Assembly (NCBI RefSeq): GCF_001642955.1
Contig: NZ_LWSK01000035.1
Coordinates: 1 to 52,235 of the forward strand
Source of the DNA: Rubripirellula obstinata
GTDB taxonomy: Bacteria > Planctomycetota > Planctomycetia > Pirellulales > Pirellulaceae
Direction of reading: 5' to 3'
DNA length: 52,235 bases
Shown here: positions 46,158 through 52,235 of the stretch, piece after piece
How positions within the stretch are numbered: position 1 is the stretch's first letter
Layout of the letters: every line of letters begins with the position of its first letter
Position numbers and translations under genes: made by a program
The notes under the pieces: generated by a model
Told to the model about the DNA's origin: nothing
What the model saw: only the letters and a program-made list of their open reading frames with translations
Databases searched by the model: none

Positions 46158-46670
46158 ATGCGATGGTTTTGGGTGGATCGGTTTACTGAGTTCGTAAGCG
46201 GCTCTCATGTCTGCGGGATTAAAAATATCGCGTTGGCTGAAGAGGCGGTTGATAAGTATTGCCCCGGTTTCCCGATGCTTCCGCCGACGTTGATCATTGA
46301 AGGCATGGCACAACTTGGCGGCATCATGGTCGCCGAACATTTTGGTTTTGAAAAACGAGTCGTGCTTGCCAAAGTCGGCAGTGCAAAGTTCCATGCACCG
46401 GCTCGAACCGGTGACCAACTTCATTACCGTGTGGATGTCGATGCGATCGGCGATCAAGGTGCCACGGTGACCTGCGTCAGTCATTGCGATGATCAATTGC
46501 AAGCCGAAGTCCAGATGATGTTTGCGTTTTTAGAACCAGGTGACGATCGCTTTACCGATGGCCCGCTCTTCGAGCCAGGCGATCTTGAATCAATGCTTCG
46601 AATGATGAACTTCTTCCATGTCGCCGTCGATGCTGACGGTGAACCTGTACCAATCTACGAAAATCTCTAA
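46158..46670 (+). CDS. FabZ-like hot-dog protein lacking the catalytic His
   Basis: 170 residues, 5 nt after the ACP stop. The active-site region KYCPGFPMLPPTLIIEGMAQ aligns residue for residue with that of the FabZ-like gene at 45128 (His34 is replaced by Tyr34, Glu48 is kept). The rest, 'VLAKVGSAKFHAPARTGDQL', is typical of the hot-dog dehydratase/thioesterase fold. It may be a non-catalytic partner, a thioesterase, or a dehydratase with altered chemistry. Confidence 0.83.
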   Translation: MRWFWVDRFTEFVSGSHVCGIKNIALAEEAVDKYCPGFPMLPPTLIIEGMAQLGGIMVAEHFGFEKRVVLAKVGSAKFHAPARTGDQLHYRVDVDAIGDQGATVTCVSHCDDQLQAEVQMMFAFLEPGDDRFTDGPLFEPGDLESMLRMMNFFHVAVDADGEPVPIYENL

Positions 46671-46686
46671 CATCGGTTCTCCTCAC

Positions 46687-47967
46687 ATGCGTCGTCGCGT
46701 TGTCGTCACTGGCATTGGCATGATCAACCCCATGGGGCACGATGCCGAAACCGTCTGGTCTGGACTCAAAGAAGGCAAAAGCGGCGTCGCAAAAACAACG
46801 CTGTTCGACGCCAGCGGCTTCCCCACCAAAATCAGCGCCGAAGTCAAAGGCTGGGACATCACCGATGCAGGTGAGCCCGCTGAAAAATGGCAAAACCGCG
46901 GACGTCACACCAAGTTTGCCATCGGTGCTGGCAAGCAAGCCGTCCTGGACAGCGGCGTGGTCGATAGCCTGCAAGACCCGACTCGCTTTGGTGTCTATCT
47001 GGGCAGCGGCGAAGGCAACCAAGATTTTGCAACATTTAGCAAGATGATGGCAGCCGCATTGGCAAGCGGCGAATATGACGCGTCCAGGTTTATTGCTGCC
47101 GGTTTGGAATTGCTCGATCCCGCAAAAGAACTTGAACAAGAACCCAACATGCCCGCCGCCCACTTGGCGACCATGTTCAACGCCCAAGGTCCAAACCTAA
47201 ACTGCCTGACCGCCTGCGCCGCCAGCAGCCAAGCGATCGGCGAAGCCACCGAAATCATTCGCCGCAGCGACGCCGACGTGATGCTGGCCGGCGGAACCCA
47301 CAGCATGATTCACCCCTTCGGCGTGACCGGATTCAACTTGCTGACCGCACTTAGCGAAAGCAACGACGAACCCACCAAAGCATCACGCCCATTCGATCGA
47401 CTTCGCAACGGCTTTGTCCTGGGCGAAGGATCGGCAATGGTCATTTTGGAAGAACTGGAATCAGCCAAGGCTCGTGGAGCAAAAATCTACGGCGAGATCG
47501 CGGGCTACGGTACCACCGCCGACGCGTATCGAATCACCGATATTCCACCCGACGGCCATGGCGGAATCGCGGCGATGCGAATGTCGATCGCCGATGCGGG
47601 ATTGAATCCGTCGGACATCGACTACGTCAACGCGCACGGAACCAGCACGACGGTCAACGACAAAGTCGAATCGCTGGCGTGCCGAGAAGTTTTTGGGGAA
47701 GATGCTGCCAAGACTCCCGTCAGTAGCACGAAGAGCATGATGGGGCACTTGATCGCAGCGGCGGGCGTCACCGAAATGATCGTCTGTTTAATGGCGATGC
47801 GAGATTCAGTGCTGCCGCCGACAATCAATTACGAAAACCCAGACCCGCTTTGCGACCTCGATTACGTTCCCAACGTGGCCCGCGAAGCTCCGATCAAATA
47901 CGCACTCAACAATAGCTTCGGCTTCGGCGGACAAAACGTCACGCTGTGCCTGTCGCGATTCGAGTAA
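46687..47967 (+). CDS. Beta-ketoacyl-ACP synthase, FabF-like
   Basis: 426 residues from ATG 46687 (MRRRVVVTGIGMINPMG); an upstream in-frame start overlaps the preceding gene. The catalytic triad is intact: Cys177 in 'CLTACAASSQAIGEA', His317 in 'NAHGTSTTVND' and His354 in 'STKSMMGHLIAAAG'. It condenses acyl-ACP with malonyl-ACP. Together with two hot-dog proteins and an ACP this makes a compact synthase set; no ketoreductase, malonyltransferase or enoyl reductase is adjacent, so those are probably supplied in trans. Confidence 0.92.
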   Translation: MRRRVVVTGIGMINPMGHDAETVWSGLKEGKSGVAKTTLFDASGFPTKISAEVKGWDITDAGEPAEKWQNRGRHTKFAIGAGKQAVLDSGVVDSLQDPTRFGVYLGSGEGNQDFATFSKMMAAALASGEYDASRFIAAGLELLDPAKELEQEPNMPAAHLATMFNAQGPNLNCLTACAASSQAIGEATEIIRRSDADVMLAGGTHSMIHPFGVTGFNLLTALSESNDEPTKASRPFDRLRNGFVLGEGSAMVILEELESAKARGAKIYGEIAGYGTTADAYRITDIPPDGHGGIAAMRMSIADAGLNPSDIDYVNAHGTSTTVNDKVESLACREVFGEDAAKTPVSSTKSMMGHLIAAAGVTEMIVCLMAMRDSVLPPTINYENPDPLCDLDYVPNVAREAPIKYALNNSFGFGGQNVTLCLSRFE

Positions 47968-47995
47968 GCATTGATCCCTCCAATGGCACTCGTGT

Positions 47996-48083
47996 GTAGG
48001 CCGGAACAAGCTTAGCGCAGCTCCGGCAATTGCAAAGTAGTGCATTGGATTGCCGGAACTGCGCTAAGCTTGTTCCGGCCTAC
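47996..48083. repeat. Palindrome GTAGGCCGGAACAAGC, 88 bp
   Basis: The left arm GTAGGCCGGAACAAGCTTAG and right arm CTAAGCTTGTTCCGGCCTAC pair over about 35 bp with few mismatches. It shares the GTAGGCCG core and lies 28 bp after the ketosynthase stop. A shorter relative is inside the duplicated block at 48849-48885 and 50461-50497. Confidence 0.85.
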
Positions 48084-48138
48084 GTCAATTCACGAGACGT
48101 TCCACAAACGACGACCCGCCGAACAAAGGTTCGATTTC

Positions 48139-48537
48139 ATGTCCAGTTTTACCGACGCTGAAATCGCAGCCTTCTTGGATGAAGCACTCGCACCTGCCCG
48201 CAGCGCTGAATTTGAATCAGCACTTCGCGACGACGAACAACTCCGCCAACGCTTGATCTCAGTCCGCGGACGCGAAACCGCGGGACTTCACACCGTCGGC
48301 GCAATCTGGCGACGCCGAAGATTGTCATGCCCTAATCGAACCCAACTCGGACAATTCGTTTTGGGCACGCTCGATGAAGACCACGCCGACTACATCCAAT
48401 TTCACATCCAAGAAATCGGTTGCCGCTACTGCGAAGCCAACCTAGCCGACCTGCAAGCCGCCAGTCAAAAAACGCAGCAATCGACCCAGCGACGACAACG
48501 TTACTTCCAAACCAGCGCCGGTTATCTGAAACGTTAG
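48139..48537 (+). CDS. Putative zinc-binding anti-sigma-like protein, copy A
   Basis: 132 residues. The first 45 residues are helical ('EIAAFLDEALAPARSAEFES'). The C-terminal half has 'LGQFVLGTLDEDHADYIQFH' followed by 'GCRYCEANL', a His-X-Cys-X-X-Cys pattern as in zinc-finger anti-sigma factors, although one further ligand is not obvious. There is no membrane helix. Planctomycetes have many such proteins, but the assignment is tentative. An almost identical gene lies at 49751. Confidence 0.7.
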   Translation: MSSFTDAEIAAFLDEALAPARSAEFESALRDDEQLRQRLISVRGRETAGLHTVGAIWRRRRLSCPNRTQLGQFVLGTLDEDHADYIQFHIQEIGCRYCEANLADLQAASQKTQQSTQRRQRYFQTSAGYLKR

Positions 48538-49013
48538 GCCACTTTGCGGCAACGCAAAAAACCGACTTGATAAGGCTCATCCGACAGAAGCGTGCGTCAA
48601 GGTTCGTTGAGGACTTTCCAGGCCGAAGGTGGGTTTCTTAGCGGAACTCAATGTCGAACACGAACAAGGAATCTCGAATGTTGAACTGTTTGTTCGCACA
48701 TGTCCCGGACTTCCTCATTGAAAACTCCTTGTTCGACATTCGATGTTCTCCAACGGTCCACACAGCCTTCGGCAATAAGTTGGTCGCTAAAAACAACCAT
48801 CTTTCGACACTTCTCAGTGAACGCCACCAATCAAACGCTCGAGCGTGTGTAGGCCGGAACAAGCCGCTTCGGCGCAGTTCCGGCAAGTGCATGGTACGGC
48901 GTTGGATCGCCGACGAGCAAAAAGGTGTCAGGTACCAATTTGGCTGTCTAGGCAAGCTGTTGGTCGATCGTTAGTTTCTGTGATATTGAAAACACTTCAC
49001 TAAGAGCGACGAC
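48538..49013. other. Non-coding spacer with repeats upstream of RAYT
   Basis: 476 bp. It contains an imperfect inverted repeat built on TGTTCGACATTCGA/TCGAATGTTGAAC (48651-48745) and the half palindrome GTAGGCCGGAACAAGCCGC (48849-48885). ORFs here change length between the two copies by single substitutions, arguing against a protein. Confidence 0.6.
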
Positions 49014-49732
49014 ATGGGGCGACCAAAGAGAGCCGACGAAGCAGGTTGCATTTATCACATGCTCAATCGGGCAAATCGTCGCGATGAGATCTTTGAGAAG
49101 GAAGCTGACTACGAAGCGTTTGAGAGAGTTCTTATTGAAGCGGTATCACGCTACGAGGTTGAACTATTTTCGTATTGTTTGATGCCCAATCATTGGCACC
49201 TTTGCGTCCGCCCAGGTGTTGACGGTGAAATGTCGCGGTTCGCTCAGTGGCTCACCCTGACCCACACTCAGCGATACAATGCTCACCACAAAACGGTCGG
49301 CCATGGGCATCTCTACCAGGGACGCTACAAGTCGTTTCCTGTTCAGGATGATGAGCATTTCCTAACAGTCTGCCGCTATGTTGAGCGAAACGCGTTCACA
49401 GCCGAACTTTGTCAGGCACCCGAACAATGGCGATACGGAAGTCTTCATCGGTGGAAACATGGGACTACCAAAGAAAAGAAAATGCTTGCACCGTGGCCGA
49501 TCACCCGCCACCGAAACTGGGTCGATGTGGTCACGATGGCTTTGTCTGATAACGAGTTGAAACGCCTCCGTTGGTCCAGGCAAAGGGGGTGCCCTTTTGG
49601 TGAAGAAACTTGGGTCGAATCGGTCGCGCGGCGTTTTGACCTCGAGATGACAATGCGACCGCGAGGCAGACCAAGGAAGTTTCCAAATGCAGACAAAACC
49701 ACCTAAACCTCCAATTCGGTACCTGACACCTT
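48922..49732 (+). mobile_element. RAYT-type element bounded by 22-bp inverted repeats
   Basis: The left end AAGGTGTCAGGTACCAATTTGG (48922-48943) and right end CCAATTCGGTACCTGACACCTT (49711-49732) are inverted repeats with two mismatches. Together they bound an 811-bp unit with one transposase gene. The arrangement suggests a self-contained IS200-like/RAYT unit. Copy B keeps only the left end (50534-50555). Confidence 0.75.
49014..49706 (+). CDS. REP-associated tyrosine transposase (RAYT), intact
   Basis: 230 residues of the Y1 HUH transposase family. The HUH motif is 'YCLMPNHWHLCV' with His60 and His62, and the likely nucleophile is Tyr122 in 'LTVCRYVERNA'. A typical 'GHGHLYQGRYKSF' lies between. 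RAYTs cut single-stranded palindromic DNA and are usually found as single domesticated copies with REP repeats. Here it lies inside 22-bp inverted repeats, and palindromes of several families are nearby. The first 86 codons are duplicated at 50626. Confidence 0.93.
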   Translation: MGRPKRADEAGCIYHMLNRANRRDEIFEKEADYEAFERVLIEAVSRYEVELFSYCLMPNHWHLCVRPGVDGEMSRFAQWLTLTHTQRYNAHHKTVGHGHLYQGRYKSFPVQDDEHFLTVCRYVERNAFTAELCQAPEQWRYGSLHRWKHGTTKEKKMLAPWPITRHRNWVDVVTMALSDNELKRLRWSRQRGCPFGEETWVESVARRFDLEMTMRPRGRPRKFPNADKTT

Positions 49733-49743
49733 AATCCGGCTCC

Positions 49744-50883
49744 CGATTTCATGTCCAGTTTTACCGACGCTGAAATCGCAGCCTTCTTGGATGAAGCACT
49801 CGCACCTGCCCGCAGCGCTGAATTTGAATCAGCACTTCGCGACGACGAACAACTCCGCCAACGCTTGATCTCAGTCCGCGGACGCGAAACCGCGGGACTT
49901 CACACCGTCGGTGCAATCTGGCGACGCCGAAGATTGTCATGCCCTAATCGAACCCAACTCGGACAATTCGTTTTGGGCACGCTCGATGAAGACCACACCG
50001 AATACATCCAATTTCACATCCAAGAAATCGGTTGCCGCTACTGCGAAGCCAACCTAGCCGACCTGCAAGCCGCCAGTCAAAAAACGCAGCAATCGACCCA
50101 GCGACGACAACGTTACTTCCAAACCAGCGCCGGTTATCTGAAACGTTAGGTCACTTTGCGGTAACACAAAAAACCGACTTGATAGGGCTCATCCGACAGA
50201 AGCGTGCGTCAAGGTTCGTTGAGGACTTTCCAGGCCGAAGGTGGGTTTCTCAGCGGAACTCAATGTCGAACACGAACAAGGAATCTCGAATGTTGAACTG
50301 TTTGTTCGCACATGTCCCGGACTTCCTCATTGAAAACTCCTTGTTCGACATTCGATGTTCTCCAACGGTCCACACAGCCTTCGGCAATAAGTTGGTCGCT
50401 AAAAACAACCATCTTTCGACACTTCTCAGTGAACGCCACCAATCAAACGCTCGAGCGTGTGTAGGCCGGAACAAGCCGCTTCGGCGCAGTTCCGGCAAGT
50501 GCATGGTACGGCGTTGGATCGCCGACGAGCAAAAAGGTGTCAGGTACCAATTTGGCTGTCTAGGCAAGCTGTTGGTCGATCGTTAGTTTCTGTGATATTG
50601 AAAACACTTCACTAAGAGCGACGACATGGGGCGACCAAAGAGAGCCGACGAAGCAGGTTGCATTTATCACATGCTCAATCGGGCAAATCGTCGCGATGAG
50701 ATCTTTGAGAAGGAAGCTGACTACGAAGCGTTTGAGAGAGTTCTTATTGAAGCGGTATCACGCTACGAGGTTGAACTATTTTCGTATTGTTTGATGCCCA
50801 ATCATTGGCACCTTTGCGTCCGCCCAGGTGTTGACGGTGAAATGTCGCGGTTCGCTCAGTGGCTCACCCTGACCCACACTCAG
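49744..50883 (+). repeat. Duplicated block, copy B (1140 bp)
   Basis: The second copy of 48132-49271. It starts 12 bp after the right inverted repeat of the intact RAYT element and ends abruptly inside the second RAYT gene, where another transposase element follows. Confidence 0.95.
49751..50149 (+). CDS. Putative zinc-binding anti-sigma-like protein, copy B
   Basis: 132 residues, differing from copy A by two residues (HTEY for HADY at about 79-82). The same His-Cys-Cys pattern is present. Both copies keep an intact reading frame, so both could be expressed; whether both are needed is unknown. Confidence 0.68.
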   Translation: MSSFTDAEIAAFLDEALAPARSAEFESALRDDEQLRQRLISVRGRETAGLHTVGAIWRRRRLSCPNRTQLGQFVLGTLDEDHTEYIQFHIQEIGCRYCEANLADLQAASQKTQQSTQRRQRYFQTSAGYLKR

Positions 50884-50907
50884 GGGTTAGAAAAGGGACA
50901 GGCATAA
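50626..50907 (+). pseudogene. Truncated RAYT transposase, copy B
   Basis: The first 86 codons are identical to the intact gene, including the HWH motif. After 'LTLTHTQ' the frame runs into unrelated DNA (50884 onward) and stops, so the catalytic Tyr and the C-terminal domain are lost. It is almost certainly inactive. Confidence 0.92.
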
Positions 50908-52061
50908 ACTGATCTTGCTGCCCGAACGCGTTTTCGCTTATTTTTGCTTAATCGGAATTCTGCAATCCCCATTAAGAGGCTGCTGCCATGCCTAGGCTTG
51001 CTCGTGGCGAGATCATTGATCCCGCTGAAATCCAGGTCGTTCACTGTATTCAGCGTTGCGTTCGCCGTGCATTTCTGTGCGGCGAAGATCCTCTGACCGG
51101 TCAATCCTTTGAGCACCGACGAAAGTGGATTCGGCAAAGACTGGAGTTTTTGGCCAGTGTTTTTGCGATTGATTGCCTTACTTACACGGTAATGCACAAT
51201 CACATCCATTTAGTTCTCAGAAGCCGGCCGGACGTTTTAGGAACCTGGAGCGACGAGGAAGTTGCCCGGCGCTGGTTGCGACTGTTTCCCAAGCGGCGTG
51301 ACAAAGATGGCTCGCCCGCTGAACCGACGGCACCCGAAATTAACATGATTGTCAATGATCCTGATCGACTTGCCGAGCGACGCCGACGCTTGAGCGACTT
51401 GAGTTGGTGGATGCGATGCACGGCTGAAAATATTGCTCGGCGAAGCAACGCAGAAGACGAAGTGACGGGTCATTTCTGGGAAGGTCGCTACAAGGCGACA
51501 GTGTTGCTCGACGAAGCATCACTTTTGGCTTGTTCTGCTTATGTCGATTTGAACCCGGTCCGGGCAGCCATTGCTGAAACTCCTGAGTCAAGTGATTACA
51601 CCGGTGCAAAGGACCGGCTCGACGATTTGGCTCAGCGTGAGGACCGTACTCGCATGAGCACTCACGATTGGGAACGCAGCCGGCGACGACACAAGAGCGG
51701 TTGGCTCAGTCCGATCGAGATCAATGAGCGTGATGATGCGATCGGTGCCGATACCGATAGCGGCGGTCGTCGGGCCAGCAAAAAGGGATTTCTTTCCATC
51801 TCGATGTTGAACTATTTGGAGTTGCTTGATTGGACAGGGCGACAAGTCCATCAAGAAAAGGTCGGTACGATCCCCTCGCATCTCGCTCCGATCCTATCGA
51901 GGATCGGATTGGACAGCCATGCTTGGTGTGACCTGATAAAGCGGTTTGGCCGTACTTTCAAGCGCGCAGCAGGAACGGCGGAAAGTCTCTGCGACGAAGC
52001 TTCTCGCCGAAGCCAAGGATGGTTGTGCAGTCCGGGCAATCCGCTTCAATCGAGCGGTTAG
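50884..52061 (+). mobile_element. Second RAYT-type element joined to the truncated copy
   Basis: The left boundary is the exact point where copy B stops matching copy A (50883/50884). The first bases, GGGGTTAGAAAAGGGACAGG, look like a transposon end. The right boundary is not defined; after the gene's stop the sequence runs into a REP half palindrome. No matching inverted end was found. Confidence 0.6.
50988..52061 (+). CDS. IS200-like/RAYT-family transposase, long form
   Basis: 357 residues. The HUH motif is 'TYTVMHNHIHLVLR' with His72 and His74. The likely catalytic Tyr185 is in 'LLACSAYVDLNPVRAA', and 'GHFWEGRYKATVLLDE' precedes it. An insertion (about 85-140) and a C-terminal extension of about 150 residues make it longer than the 230-residue RAYT, and the two are clearly different subfamilies. 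The frame is intact. Confidence 0.9.
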   Translation: MPRLARGEIIDPAEIQVVHCIQRCVRRAFLCGEDPLTGQSFEHRRKWIRQRLEFLASVFAIDCLTYTVMHNHIHLVLRSRPDVLGTWSDEEVARRWLRLFPKRRDKDGSPAEPTAPEINMIVNDPDRLAERRRRLSDLSWWMRCTAENIARRSNAEDEVTGHFWEGRYKATVLLDEASLLACSAYVDLNPVRAAIAETPESSDYTGAKDRLDDLAQREDRTRMSTHDWERSRRRHKSGWLSPIEINERDDAIGADTDSGGRRASKKGFLSISMLNYLELLDWTGRQVHQEKVGTIPSHLAPILSRIGLDSHAWCDLIKRFGRTFKRAAGTAESLCDEASRRSQGWLCSPGNPLQSSG

Positions 52062-52069
52062 CCCCAACG

Positions 52070-52111
52070 CCGTGAAGGGTTTCTGAATCGTTTAACCGCG
52101 TGGGCATCGCC
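52070..52111 (+). repeat. REP half palindrome with leader
   Basis: CGCCGTGAAGGGTTTCT followed by TTTAACCGCGTGGGCATCGCC matches 24209-24249 and stops at 52111, exactly where TGGGCTGACGAAAATG (52112-52127) begins. The REP arm is thus again abutted by the MITE-type terminal motif. Confidence 0.8.
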
Positions 52112-52235
52112 TGGGCTGACGAAAATGTTTGCGTGGAGGGAAACTGGACGACTTTGGGGGTTTGTGGCTGACCGGCCTCGGTGTTGATTGCAAATTGCAA
52201 AATGAACACTGAAAAATGTAAATTGACCAGCGAAT
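52112..52235 (-). repeat. Composite repeat at right edge, inverted copy of 12428-12495
   Basis: It starts with the terminal motif TGGGCTGACGAAAATG. From 52163 to 52232 it matches 12428-12495 in inverted orientation (the GGCCGGTCAGCCACA and GCAAATTGCAAAATGAACA parts). It is cut by the window edge. Confidence 0.8.

Larger units (their letters stand above)
48132..49271 (+). repeat. Duplicated block, copy A (1140 bp)
   Basis: It matches 49744-50883 base for base apart from eight substitutions, all in the first 510 bp; the last 630 bp look identical. The block covers the anti-sigma-like gene, a spacer with repeats, and the first 86 codons of a RAYT transposase. The offset is exactly 1612 bp. This indicates a recent tandem duplication. 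Confidence 0.95.

Noticed and set aside
46618-46686. Upstream start for the ketosynthase
   Set aside because: It would overlap the FabZ-like gene by about 50 bp and add 23 residues not typical of the family; ATG 46687 gives the canonical N-terminus.
50032-50586. 184-codon ORF in the spacer of duplicated copy B
   Set aside because: In copy A the same DNA is split by a stop into two short ORFs through a single substitution, and it overlaps the anti-sigma-like gene and inverted repeats. Not a conserved coding frame.

Overview
The window looks like a chromosome segment of a planctomycete, most likely a marine Pirellulaceae member close to Rhodopirellula. The evidence is gene content: a PSCyt1/DUF1549/DUF1553 cytochrome protein paired with a Tat-exported DUF1501 protein, many Tat or Sec-exported oxidoreductase, isomerase and PQQ-propeller proteins, a fused ResB-CcsA, Cys-rich secreted proteins, and moderate G+C with loosely packed genes. 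No tRNA, rRNA, CRISPR array or prophage was recognised. The genus is an inference.

Layout. 225-7638 (minus): ResB-CcsA cytochrome c biogenesis fusion, a lipoprotein, an acidic HTH protein with a C-terminal membrane anchor, and a small exported protein. 7829-12308 (plus): a three-gene TolQ/ExbB plus two ExbD-like operon. 12309-12970: gene-free, packed with nested inverted repeats. 12971-13978 (minus): ROK sugar kinase. 14400-24049 (plus): PSCyt1/DUF1549 plus DUF1501 pair, a DUF5722-like protein, a MYG1-family protein, and a Tat-exported sugar isomerase plus Gfo/Idh/MocA oxidoreductase pair. 24467-31936 (minus): TPR protein, Cys-rich secreted protein, GlnD and PII. 32184-33255: divergent cobalamin adenosyltransferase and Nudix hydrolase. 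33328-38601: transglutaminase-like lipoprotein, an unknown protein, an FMN reductase, a small protein and a second Cys-rich secreted protein. 39264-43943: two PQQ-propeller proteins with a small exported protein between them. 44062-45014: degenerate receiver domain plus DMT transporter. 45128-47967: a compact FabZ/ACP/FabZ-like/FabF lipid cluster. 48132-52061: a mobile region in which a 1140-bp block (putative zinc-finger anti-sigma-like gene plus REP-associated transposase, RAYT) is tandemly duplicated at about 99% identity, and the second transposase copy is broken by a second, different RAYT-type gene.

The most interesting feature is the repeat ecology. Several palindrome families sit between genes. 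One shares the core GTAGGCCG...CGGCCTAC. One is a 60-70 bp REP palindrome with arms built on CCGCGTGGGCATCGCC. A roughly 217-bp MITE-like unit at 26720-26936 has imperfect terminal inverted repeats and appears inserted inside a REP palindrome with an 8-bp target duplication (GCGATGCC). An inverted second copy lies at the left edge of the window. A RAYT gene with 22-bp flanking inverted repeats is in the same window and is a candidate source of at least some of these repeats. In addition, short 6-16 bp tandem repeats repeatedly straddle gene starts and stops, in some cases forming the first or last codons of the protein.
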